A stretch of 64,000 nt of DNA, taken from positions 84,066-148,065 of the forward strand of contig JASAON010001643.1 of the NCBI GenBank assembly GCA_030849065.1, written 5' to 3'. The notes under the pieces are model-generated. The model was not told the origin of the DNA. It did no database searches and saw nothing but the letters and a program-made list of their open reading frames with translations. Position 1 is the first letter of the stretch. Each line of letters starts with the position of its first letter. A program made the translations under genes and the position numbers. This DNA comes from Jaenimonas drosophilae (taxonomy: Eukaryota; Euglenozoa; Kinetoplastea; Trypanosomatida; Trypanosomatidae). Of the stretch, positions 1-8,901 are shown piece after piece.

Positions 1-1683
1 ATCTCACTTGGTCCCAAGGCGCTGGTAACGCCCGTCTCGCTGATGAGCGCACGTGGCGGTCATCGTGTTACTCACGATTTGCTGCATTCCTACGACCCAT
101 ACATTGGTCGTCTTCAGAAGCCGGCGACGGTGGACCATGACAATATCACCGTGGAGGATCCCAACCGCGTAGGTCTGAATGCCGCCACGTTGGACTGCCG
201 TGGGCGAATCTATCGTTGGCTGCGTCGCGGACCCTTCTTCCAGGAGGACCAATACTTTCGTCGAACGCTGTCACTTCAGCGGAACGGCACCGTACCGGTG
301 GCGGTGCATGAGCACTCACTCATGGCCAAAATTGTTCGTTTGGCCCGCAAAGGCCACCTGAAGGCGGCGTGCGAAGAATATCGTCGCATCACTTCCATCC
401 CACCTGTTCAGGTTTATCGTGCCCTCACATCAGCGTGCATCGCTGGCGGGCAGCTTGCCGACGCTGTGGCCATCTTTGAAGACGGCAACAGCCGGCTCTT
501 CTATGTCGCCCGTGATGGCGAAGTCCTTCATAATCTGATGCGTTGTGCCATTCAAGCCAAGCACCGTGTTCGTGTCATGTGGGTCTATAACACGATGCGT
601 GGACGCTACTACGAAAATGTTCTTGTTCGGGCTGAAGTGGACCCCATTTGGCGCTACCGGATTGCCTCCATGGCGTTGGAATACCTGTTGGACGTCAACG
701 CAGGTGAAGAAGCCCGGACAGTCTTCCAGTACCTCGTGGAAGAGAAGCTCATTGACTGTGACGTGCACGTGCGTGTGGGCAAGGCCATGCAGGAGGCACT
801 GGCGGAGGGCAAGCCCATTCGGCTCACGGATGACGTGATGCAGGGCATGGCAGTAGTCCGAAACACCGAGGTAGTTGCCCTGCAGGTGGCGACGGCCCTG
901 TACCAGCGCTACATTAGCGTTCTGGCAGAGTCAGCGGAAGCGGCAAACGCCCCAACCTGGTCGCGCAGAGGCGTACTCAGCAACCCCAGCAAGCTCTCGA
1001 AGGAGGAAGCGCTGGAGTGGCTGAAGCAGAGCTTTCGGGACATCGACGTGTTGGCTGTTCTTCGTCTTGCTCGTTTCCGTCGAAGCAGCAAGGACCTTAT
1101 GGCTAAGGACCGCACCGCCTACATTGAGCGTGTGATTCAATGGGTGGAGCTGCTCAGTACACAACACCAACAGCGTGAGGAGGTACCTCTTACCTACTTC
1201 AGAAAGTCCAAGCCATCCATGACAAACCCAAATGTTCGTGTTGCCTGGCTTCCAGAGGAGCGGCGTCACCGCTCTCTTCTGGCTAGCGATGAGGGCTTTA
1301 GCTTCTACCACTCGCCCAACATGCGGCTGGTGAAAGAGACCTTCGCGGATGCCGGAGAAACGCTCCAGGGCCGATTCTTGGCTCAACGGCCCATCCACCA
1401 CGAGATTAGTGCCGGCATTACCCTCGCTGATCGCGTCAATCAGCAGCTTCGCTTGGGAGGTGCCGTCAGCGGTGGCCAGCACGGGGCTCCGCCACGTATT
1501 CTCCACAGTTCAGTAGCTGCGGAGATCCATGCCGCCAAGGCCATCTCCATCGGATCTGCTGACGCTGGTGTCGCAGCTGAATCTCTGCACCCCTCTGCGA
1601 GCGCCGCAGCCGCTTCTGTCGCGTCGCAGCAAAGATCCGCCACGGGCTCTGCCACCTCCGCGGGTGATGCACCGGAGTTCTAA
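1..1683 (+). CDS. PPR-like helical-repeat protein, probably mitochondrial (5' end may lie outside window)
   Basis: The first ATG in this frame is at 43 (546 codons), but the frame is open to base 1 with codon use like the rest of the gene, so the true start may lie to the left. The protein is alpha-helical with pairs of helices typical of pentatricopeptide/TPR-like arrays, for example around residues 85-150 (VYRALTSACIAGGQLADAV) and 180-250. Such proteins in kinetoplastids are mostly mitochondrial RNA-binding or mitoribosome-associated factors, so that role is an inference from family habit, not from a recognised orthologue. The last ~70 residues are Ala/Ser-rich and look disordered. No catalytic motif is visible. 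It is the first gene of the + strand cluster and is followed by an 822-base spacer. Confidence 0.7.
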   Translation: MSLGPKALVTPVSLMSARGGHRVTHDLLHSYDPYIGRLQKPATVDHDNITVEDPNRVGLNAATLDCRGRIYRWLRRGPFFQEDQYFRRTLSLQRNGTVPVAVHEHSLMAKIVRLARKGHLKAACEEYRRITSIPPVQVYRALTSACIAGGQLADAVAIFEDGNSRLFYVARDGEVLHNLMRCAIQAKHRVRVMWVYNTMRGRYYENVLVRAEVDPIWRYRIASMALEYLLDVNAGEEARTVFQYLVEEKLIDCDVHVRVGKAMQEALAEGKPIRLTDDVMQGMAVVRNTEVVALQVATALYQRYISVLAESAEAANAPTWSRRGVLSNPSKLSKEEALEWLKQSFRDIDVLAVLRLARFRRSSKDLMAKDRTAYIERVIQWVELLSTQHQQREEVPLTYFRKSKPSMTNPNVRVAWLPEERRHRSLLASDEGFSFYHSPNMRLVKETFADAGETLQGRFLAQRPIHHEISAGITLADRVNQQLRLGGAVSGGQHGAPPRILHSSVAAEIHAAKAISIGSADAGVAAESLHPSASAAAASVASQQRSATGSATSAGDAPEF

Positions 1684-2505
1684 TTGTGTGGGATTAGTTG
1701 TGCTTCTGTAGGAAGATGATTAATGTTTGTTGGAGAGAGAGAATGAGGATTTCTTGCATTCTTCTCCTAACGTAGTGGATGGCTCTGCGCTGCAACACCT
1801 CTAAATATGGTGCAGACTTCACAATGTTGGTAACTCGGGGCACAAAACACTCCCCCCCCCCCTCTCCCTGTAGGATGAGTGACATGAATGTAAGACACGC
1901 TCGTGTTGACCCATCAGGTAAAGCATCTTCTTCTTCTTCTTGTTCTGTAACTACCATATTACAGTAGGTGGTCTAACATCATCACACATGCTGCATAGGC
2001 ACGGCACGCGCCTCGAGATAGGTACCACGGAGGACTTTGAGGAGCTCGATCGTGCGGAGCAGAGTCGCCGCAATAGAGCAGGGGCTGCGGTGCATGAAGG
2101 CCACTCTCGTGGTCTCGACGGGGGCAACTACCGGATGGAGCACAGCGCTGACGGAGGGGTTGGCCGCCATCGGACGAGGCCCCAGCCTACATCGGCCGCC
2201 TCACTGGACTTTACCTCAGAGGGATTCACCGGGGAGCACCGCTACTAGGACCTCAGCATCGTCATCTGCATCCGCAATGTGCCATGGTTTCTGTTATGTC
2301 TTTTGTTGCGTCAAGCATCACTGCTATCCATCATGAAGTGCCTCATCTCTTCCTCTCTCACGACGTCACTATAGAGTTTATTTGTGTAGTGTAGGTTGCT
2401 ACCGAGATCGCCACATCGCCGGAGCCCTCCTGTTGTTATTTTTGGAGGACCAACTCTGTGCGCATACCGAACGAACAAGAAGAGAGACCATACAAACAGT
2501 TGGTG
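1684..2505. other. Intergenic spacer with a GC-rich patch
   Basis: This spacer is mostly T/C-rich and carries a run of about ten C near 1851-1862. Between about 1988 and 2260 the base composition turns GC-rich. An ATG frame at 1988-2248 (86 codons) and a second frame from about 2040 stay open there. Neither encodes anything recognisable, and the composition is the only argument for coding, so I leave it uncalled. Confidence 0.4.
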
Positions 2506-4398
2506 ATGAGCTTCCTCATGCCAACCAAAAAGGGGAAGGAGTTCTCCTCTCGTGACAAAATCCAGAAATACCACGGTGATGGAACCAAAACTATCACCAT
2601 GATGGGCAACCCGTTTCGGGTAATCCAGGAAGTACCGAACGTGCCGTCGCCCTACGCCACCCGCAAAGCCGACAAGTTCGCCGGTGTTCACACTACGCAT
2701 TTATACGTTGTAGAGAACAGCCGCCGAATTAGTCAGTTCCCCGCGCACTTTGCCTTGAAACGCTCCTACTTTGCCATTGATGAGGTCGCCGAGGCACATC
2801 GAGAGATTGAGATGCTCAGCCGCATCAAGGACAAGAACATTGTTCGTGTCTATCACAGCGAAGTTGCGCGCAGTGAGGGAAAACTGAGCGTCAGCGTCGC
2901 CATGGAGCACTGCCCCAGCACCATCGCCTCCCGCATGCGCAGCGGCATCCGCATGACCGAGGGCGAAATTTGTAGCGTTCTCATGGCTGTCACCAGCGCG
3001 GTGGGATATCTGCACTCTCAGCAGCCTCCCATCACCCATCGTGCCATTCGCCCAGAGAACATCATGATCAAGAATACACAAACGGGTGCCGATGCCTATC
3101 GCCTAACTGACTTTAGTTGCGCCACCTCTGATGCCTATGAGTGCCACTCCAGGGAAGAGGCTGACATGGCCATGGAGGATATTGAGCAGCACTCCTTCAC
3201 CGCATTCCGGGCCCCAGAAATGGCGGATGTGTTCAGTGGTCGTCGAATCTGTGAGAAGTCTGACATGTGGTCCATTGGCGTGTTGCTCTACTACCTTATG
3301 TACCTCAAGATTCCCTTTGAGCCCACCAACATGGCCTTGGCCAACAATCCGAAGGTGAAGTTCCCTGACGGATCGGGCAGCCGCTACTCTGGTTCTCTCC
3401 GCGTCATTATTGAGCACCTCCTCGACCCCGATCCAGAGAGCCGCTGGGATATCTTCGCTCTCACCAACTTCCTCCGCTTTGATGAGTCAGTCAGCTGCCA
3501 TCTCGGCATGTTCTGCTTCTCCCGTACGGAGTGGCCAGATGGTTGGGAAGGTCAGGACGTAAAGGTGCTTAATCGTTCAGCACCCGAGAAGGAGGCACCG
3601 GTGAAGTATGACAACCCGCCTCCCACCAAGACGACGAAGAAGGCCGACAAACCTGCGGCGGCGGCAGCGAACACCAATAACAACGTGCCCAAGGTGGATG
3701 ACCCGTCATTCCAAGAAACCATCCGCATGTTGGCCGCCGGAGGTGACTTCAGTAAGGCCGAGCTCGAGGAGATGATAAAGGAGCAGCAAGCCGCGTGGGA
3801 TGCAGCCAAGAGGGCCTCGGGCGCCACAGAAACCCCAACCCCGCCGCCAGCCGAGAGTGCTCAAGCGGCCCCCAAGGCAGCTCATGTCGATGTCTTTGAT
3901 GACCTCTTTGCCGGGCCAGCCGCCGCCTCTTCTGCACCAGCCACTGCCGACCCCTGTAGTCAGCCTGCACCAGGACCGGTGGTCGGTGGCTCTCCTCCTC
4001 CGGCAGCAGCAGCCGACCGCTTCAATGCAGATGACCTCTTCTCGGCACCACCCGCACCCACCAACCAGGGCTATTACCCACCACCTCAGGGACAGCCTCC
4101 CATGAACTACGGAGCTCAACCCATGGGTCAACCCATGAACTATGGCGGTGCCCCAGCAAACTACGGTGGTGGAGCTCCGGCCATGGCACAGCCAATGTCT
4201 GGTGCAGGTGCTCCATGGGGAATGGGCGCGCCGATGCCACCACCGAACCAGGCCAATGCCTACCCACCAACACAGCAGTACCCCTCTCAGCCACCACCAC
4301 CTCCGGCACAGCAGTCGTGGCCCACTGCCCCAGCCCCGGCCCCCGCACCAAAGCCCAAAAATGACAAGAAGGACCCCTTCGCAGACCTCTTCTTGTGA
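2506..4398 (+). CDS. NAK-family (AAK1/GAK/Ark1-like) kinase-like protein, probable pseudokinase
   Basis: 630 aa, started at the first ATG (MSFLMPTKK); the frame is open for 16 more codons upstream but without an ATG. A kinase fold spans about residues 50-350: Lys85 in FALK (the VAIK lysine), a Glu in helix C near residue 100, THRAIRPEN at 177-185, TDFSCA at 201-206, APE at 236-238 and SDMWSIG at 252-258. The HRD aspartate is replaced by Ala180, DFG reads DFS, and the Gly-rich loop is poor. The catalytic base is therefore missing. The Pro/Ala/Gln-rich tail carries clathrin-adaptor style motifs: FDDLF near 464, ADDLF near 510, and DPFADLFL at the extreme C terminus. NAK kinases phosphorylate AP-2 mu and work in clathrin-mediated endocytosis. 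I infer an endocytic scaffold role here. The family call is fairly safe; loss of activity is predicted, not shown. Confidence 0.8.
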   Translation: MSFLMPTKKGKEFSSRDKIQKYHGDGTKTITMMGNPFRVIQEVPNVPSPYATRKADKFAGVHTTHLYVVENSRRISQFPAHFALKRSYFAIDEVAEAHREIEMLSRIKDKNIVRVYHSEVARSEGKLSVSVAMEHCPSTIASRMRSGIRMTEGEICSVLMAVTSAVGYLHSQQPPITHRAIRPENIMIKNTQTGADAYRLTDFSCATSDAYECHSREEADMAMEDIEQHSFTAFRAPEMADVFSGRRICEKSDMWSIGVLLYYLMYLKIPFEPTNMALANNPKVKFPDGSGSRYSGSLRVIIEHLLDPDPESRWDIFALTNFLRFDESVSCHLGMFCFSRTEWPDGWEGQDVKVLNRSAPEKEAPVKYDNPPPTKTTKKADKPAAAAANTNNNVPKVDDPSFQETIRMLAAGGDFSKAELEEMIKEQQAAWDAAKRASGATETPTPPPAESAQAAPKAAHVDVFDDLFAGPAAASSAPATADPCSQPAPGPVVGGSPPPAAAADRFNADDLFSAPPAPTNQGYYPPPQGQPPMNYGAQPMGQPMNYGGAPANYGGGAPAMAQPMSGAGAPWGMGAPMPPPNQANAYPPTQQYPSQPPPPPAQQSWPTAPAPAPAPKPKNDKKDPFADLFL

Positions 4399-5327
4399 GA
4401 TAAGTCCCGTCGCCTAGCCACCCCACACGTGGATCATACCCATTCCACTTAACTTGGTTCCTGGCAGAGGAAGAGCGGAGTGCGCCGGGGTGACAGACAA
4501 CTATCAGGGGCACGCCAGTAGGTTGTGAACTGCGTAACGGTAAGCGTCTACATATATAAGGACTTCACCCCCTTGGGCACTTCTCCGCCCAACCTCTTTC
4601 AGAAAGCAGGAACGGTGAGAATCCAACGAACCAAAAACAACATCCTCATCTTCTTGGGGTTATATCCTATCCTCTTTGCCACGGCACCAAGCGTAGTCTT
4701 TTTTCCATTCTCTTCTTTTGTGGTGTGGGTGGCCGCAATCGATGGAATCGTTGACACAATGGACGCGCTTTTTGCTGTTGGTTCGCCACTTTTCTGTACG
4801 TTGCATATATGCGTGGGCATGATTTTTTTTCCTCTCTTTCTGATTCTTCTCCCACTGTTTTTTTTTTGCTGTTTTCCGGTGGAGTGACGTGGGGGGAGGA
4901 AAAGTTGGGGCGGCGGTGAATTTGACAACAACATTGCAATTGGGTATCAGGTGAGGAAGGGCCCACACTTCCCTATCTCTCCTCTTCGGTCATGGTCACT
5001 TCAGAGTTATGCGTCTGTGTGGGCGTGTGCAAGCTGTTGAGGCTTGTCGGTGCCTGCATGAAGATTCCTACTCACTGTGCGTGGTGATACGCTTGTCGTC
5101 CGTGATCCACTGTAAACCTTCTGTCGTGAACATCAATTGCCGTTTATTGTGGATGCCCTTGCATGAAAACTACGGAGAGGTGTGTGTGGTGGAGTTCCAA
5201 AGGTGCAACCCACCTCCCAAGATGTCATCTGATATTGCATTATCGTTCTTCAACCATTCTTTTTTTTTTCATTTTATTCAATGTTTCGCGTGTACTTGGT
5301 AGCTAGGCTGGTATTGGATCTAAACAG
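4399..5327. other. Intergenic spacer, T-rich
   Basis: This 929-base spacer is strongly T-rich, with T runs near 4828-4835, 4858-4868 and 5261-5270. It has frames open by chance that give hydrophobic Phe/Leu-rich nonsense. The last T tract followed by AG near 5302 is a plausible trans-splice acceptor for the downstream IPI1/TEX10 gene. I see no coding or RNA gene. Confidence 0.5.
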
Positions 5328-7730
5328 ATGGTCCGCGTGAAAGACAAGAAAGCCAAGGGCGATGATGCCTTCACCAAGCGCAAGCAGAAGGTTGGACGGA
5401 AGAAGTTGGCCCCTGCCACAGCCACTCGGGCGGAAGTTCATGCCCGTACCCTGCGTATCACGGGATCCTCATCCATGATGGCAGCATCGAAAGCAGATGC
5501 CGCAAAGGCAGCTCCCACAGCAACTCCCGGGGACGCCCCACGGCATACGACTGCGGTTGTCTTTCACAGCTTTTCTGAACTGCTTTCCACTCTCTACCAC
5601 TACAAGGCTAGCCAACGTGCCTCTGCCTTTGCCGCCCTTACTCGCCTTTTAAACACTCAGGCAAAGATGGATGTGGAGGGAAGCGTTACTCGGATGGCCA
5701 CGAGCAGTGCTGAAAACCGAGGTGCTGGCATTCATGGGGTATCGCCTCTGCAGAAGCTCCATGGCTTCTCCGCTGCACTGGAGGCGCTGACCGACACGGA
5801 TGATGATGTCCGCAAGAATGCGCTTGGCGCTTTGCGATTGATCATCGCGTGCCCCACAGGTTGGATCGCTACCACGGGACACTCCACCGATAGCTCAATC
5901 ACACGCACCTCTGCGGTTGATGCTTCGTTGGAATCATCAGACGGTGCATCGACTGTGGTGGAGGCTGAGCACCTTCAGGCCATCGTGCAGGCAGTCCATG
6001 TGGGTCTCACACATGCACTGAAGGCAGTGCGGTTGTCAGCGGTGGAGCTCTTGTCGGTGGTTTTGGAAGCAGGTGTTCGACCGGCAGCGTTTCGTCAAGC
6101 TGCACGAGCCATTTGTGAGTATCAACGCGTATACTTCACTACATCTACTGGGGATGGCGCAACAACTGCCCCGGCTGATGTGGAAGATAAAGAGCAAGAA
6201 GCGGAAGCGTGGATGATGGCGTTGGTAAAGCGTGTGTCGTCCCTTGTCCTGCGTTCAGAGAAGCTGGTAAAGGTCCTTCCACAACTTCTGGATGTGGTGT
6301 TGAGGGAATACTCTGGAGATAGTGACGAAGGTGCCGATACGAGGATGGATGCTGAAATGGTGCTGCCCGCAGCCAACCTATATTCACTCGGTAGTCCACG
6401 GGCTGCTACGGCGTGGCGCTATCCTTCACTGGTGCATGATTTTCTGGAAGAGATGCTTCCTTCCTGGTCCAATCTATGGAAAGAGCTCATGGAGCTGCAG
6501 CTTGGGCTCCTGCGGCAGGATGAAAAGTTGGCAAGTGCGGTGTCGATTGCCCGATCCTACTCTTCTGTGTTACTATTCCTCAAGCAGCGGAACCTCCAGG
6601 CGGTGGCTCAGTCTTCCACCGGGCCACGACAACGTAACCTCAATGAAGAGGGAGATGGTCCAACAGAGAAGAGTAACATTGCTTTTAGCTCAGTCTTCAT
6701 CTCGCGTAATAAGCAGCAGCTGATCAAGCACCTCTTCATTTCCAAGATTCCCGTTACCATGGATGAGTTGCTTAGTAGCAACGGAACCAATGGTGGGCGG
6801 CGTCTGGACCTGGGCCTGGCAATCGCCAAGGTCTGTGCACCAATGGCTGGCACAGATGAAGGATGGAAGCTGCTGCACCAATTTTTCTCCGGCGTGTTTG
6901 CCCAGAAGCAGGGTGACGGCAGCCAGAGTCCCAACACCTCCACGAGCCCCCTCCTGGCATCATCTCTCTCCTTTGGCACCGCCTTGCGCTGTACTCTGGC
7001 CTCAGTCGAGCTTTATGTGTCCATCCTTCAGCTCTTCCCACGCATTCGCACTGAGCCATCGGTGGGTTCATCTGCCACGGCAGCCGGATCTGTGTCCGAG
7101 CGGCTGATTCCCTTTGCTCCAGCACTACTTCACACCGTCGTTCAGGTGCTGTACCGCAGCCCGATGCAACGATCAAAGGAGGCTGTCCAGCAGTCAGTCA
7201 GTGAGGAATCGATGCTAGCACGACTCTTGCTCTATGTGGTGGAGGTGGTGAGTCGGCTATCCATGTACCCCCTTACGGATATACGGCAGAAGGGATATGA
7301 TGGCGCGAAGAAGATGGAGCAGGTACTTCGGGCATCGCTGGGGCAGGTCTTTGCCTCCATCCCTCGTCTCATGTTTGCCCTGCGCCTGAAGGAACGAACG
7401 GCCGATGTGGGCCAATCGTCCAGTGAGCCCCATAGTGCAGAAAACTGTGGTGTGCTTTCCAACCACAACGCGTCTGTGGATTTGGCGGTTCAGGGACTAC
7501 TTCGCGTGCTATGGTTCATGTCTAGCACGTCACACCCGCTTTTGCGCCATACTCCTGAAGATGCAACTACAGTTGGTTCTAACCTCCGCACCACACTCCT
7601 TCGGTCACTGGCCGCTCTGTTCCTTCCAGCCGGTCATGGTGGAGCCACAGAAGATGGAATGCTGGTCAATCGGTGTCATGAGTCGACGCTCCTACTTGCA
7701 GAGCACTGCCTCTTCTACCTCACGCAGTAA
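5328..7730 (+). CDS. IPI1/TEX10-like pre-ribosome processing protein
   Basis: 800 aa from the ATG at 5328. The N terminus is highly basic (MVRVKDKKAK, KRKQKVGRKKLAPATATR), matching the typical start of Ipi1/TEX10 with its K-x-K-V-G-K/R-K-K pattern. It is followed by FHSFSELLSTLYHYKASQRASA, corresponding to the first helical repeat of that family, and by HEAT/ARM-like helices including TDTDDDVRKNALGALRLI. In yeast and animals Ipi1/TEX10 is part of the Rix1 (PELP1-TEX10-WDR18) complex that acts on ITS2 processing and 60S subunit maturation in the nucleolus and nucleoplasm. The length is near that of animal TEX10 (about 930 aa) and well above yeast Ipi1. Beyond the N-terminal 200 residues the call rests on general helical-repeat character only. 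Confidence 0.78.
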   Translation: MVRVKDKKAKGDDAFTKRKQKVGRKKLAPATATRAEVHARTLRITGSSSMMAASKADAAKAAPTATPGDAPRHTTAVVFHSFSELLSTLYHYKASQRASAFAALTRLLNTQAKMDVEGSVTRMATSSAENRGAGIHGVSPLQKLHGFSAALEALTDTDDDVRKNALGALRLIIACPTGWIATTGHSTDSSITRTSAVDASLESSDGASTVVEAEHLQAIVQAVHVGLTHALKAVRLSAVELLSVVLEAGVRPAAFRQAARAICEYQRVYFTTSTGDGATTAPADVEDKEQEAEAWMMALVKRVSSLVLRSEKLVKVLPQLLDVVLREYSGDSDEGADTRMDAEMVLPAANLYSLGSPRAATAWRYPSLVHDFLEEMLPSWSNLWKELMELQLGLLRQDEKLASAVSIARSYSSVLLFLKQRNLQAVAQSSTGPRQRNLNEEGDGPTEKSNIAFSSVFISRNKQQLIKHLFISKIPVTMDELLSSNGTNGGRRLDLGLAIAKVCAPMAGTDEGWKLLHQFFSGVFAQKQGDGSQSPNTSTSPLLASSLSFGTALRCTLASVELYVSILQLFPRIRTEPSVGSSATAAGSVSERLIPFAPALLHTVVQVLYRSPMQRSKEAVQQSVSEESMLARLLLYVVEVVSRLSMYPLTDIRQKGYDGAKKMEQVLRASLGQVFASIPRLMFALRLKERTADVGQSSSEPHSAENCGVLSNHNASVDLAVQGLLRVLWFMSSTSHPLLRHTPEDATTVGSNLRTTLLRSLAALFLPAGHGGATEDGMLVNRCHESTLLLAEHCLFYLTQ

Positions 7731-7903
7731 GGTACACTGCAATAATGAATCACGATTAATCTAGTTCATTCTCGTCTCGTCTCACCATTTCTGTACTTCA
7801 TTCATGCACACTGTCCATGTCTCTTTCAGTCACCTAAACCACCTCTTCACGTTACTACTTTGGATCTCAACACCAGGATTAGGATAGGCCGTAGTTGGAG
7901 TCA

Positions 7904-8521
7904 ATGAGTTCTTACAAAAATGCCAGTGCTGAGGAGGAAGCACTGACTAAGTCCCGCGAGCTTGCTCGGGAGTACCTTTCCAAGGATGCCGTAGAAACCC
8001 TTCGCAACGCGCAACATGAAAGTAGGGAACGCCATGGATTGCTTCCACCGGAGTTCAAGACTACGGATCTGGAACATGAAAAGAAGGTCAACGAGTACAT
8101 CAGTGAGCACCGCTCGTGGCGGCAGAACGTCTATGTGCTTCGCAACTTCGAGTACTGGCGTCTACGAGCAGACTACTACCCCTATCTCCGCCGCAGCGAC
8201 GAGAAGGACAACTTCTTTCTTCGAGGCATCACGTGCCACCCTCGTCTCTCAGAGTACCCCATGTGCAAGGCCGTGATTCGTGACTACTTCGTCTGCCGGG
8301 ATAAGAATCCCCTCATGCAAGCCTTCAACATGTGTGCCCCGCTCAAGGAGCAGTTCTGCGCTTGCATCAACGAGGTGTTCGTGAAGAATCACGAACGTGG
8401 TGATAAAAAGTTCAACGCCAACCGTGAGACGTACTTTGCGGAGCAGCGCTCTAAGCGCTTCGCCAAAATGGTCAGTCAGGTGGAAGAGTCGATCGACGCC
8501 AAGACCAAGTTTCAGGACTAG
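7904..8521 (+). CDS. Twin CX9C mitochondrial protein
   Basis: 205 aa from the ATG at 7904. A twin CX9C (CHCH-type) motif is exact: Cys121-x9-Cys131 and Cys144-x9-Cys154, with an extra Cys152. Proteins with this fold are imported into the mitochondrial intermembrane space by the Mia40/Erv1 disulfide relay, or occur as subunits of respiratory complexes or mitoribosomes. The N-terminal ~110 residues are charged and helical, and the tail after residue 160 is basic. This makes the protein much longer than Cmc1/Cox17-type members (about 70-110 aa). It may be a kinetoplastid-specific complex IV, ATP synthase or mitoribosome component; which one cannot be told from sequence. Confidence 0.8.
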   Translation: MSSYKNASAEEEALTKSRELAREYLSKDAVETLRNAQHESRERHGLLPPEFKTTDLEHEKKVNEYISEHRSWRQNVYVLRNFEYWRLRADYYPYLRRSDEKDNFFLRGITCHPRLSEYPMCKAVIRDYFVCRDKNPLMQAFNMCAPLKEQFCACINEVFVKNHERGDKKFNANRETYFAEQRSKRFAKMVSQVEESIDAKTKFQD

Positions 8522-8901
8522 GAAGGAATCATGCGTTGGACTGGCGCCTTTTATCGTTTGGGGGGCCCTCGTCATACCCCCTCTGGCTACTGCAGTGCAG
8601 CAGAGGTGGTACCAGGGAGAGGCATTGGCTGGATTTGCTTTGCATTCCTTGCCCCGTGTTCACGAAACCGTTTAACTACCCTTCACGTCATTGGTGGCGT
8701 CTTGGCTGGAAACCGACACAGTTCGTCACACATCCACGTCATTCCTTAGCCTCCCACCTCACCTCAAGTTTGTTTGCCTGGAGTCCCAATCACTTCTGCC
8801 TTCCAGCGGTTCTATTCCTTCTTCTTCGTGACCCTTCATTCCAGCCATTTAGGTCAGATCTCCTCGTAGTGATAGTGACTTCATCGTGTGATTCATTGAT
8901 C
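8522..8901. other. Intergenic spacer with 5' UTR of the AARSD1 gene
   Basis: No gene is seen in this 380-base spacer. It contains T/C-rich stretches near 8805-8850 (ttccttcttcttcg). The AARSD1 frame is open upstream from 8536 but has no ATG before 8902 and encodes nothing family-like there, so it is treated as UTR. Confidence 0.5.

Noticed and set aside
4525..4887. 120-codon Phe/Leu/Ile-rich frame in a spacer.
   Set aside because: It is a product of T-rich UTR-like DNA and does not start with a supported ATG.
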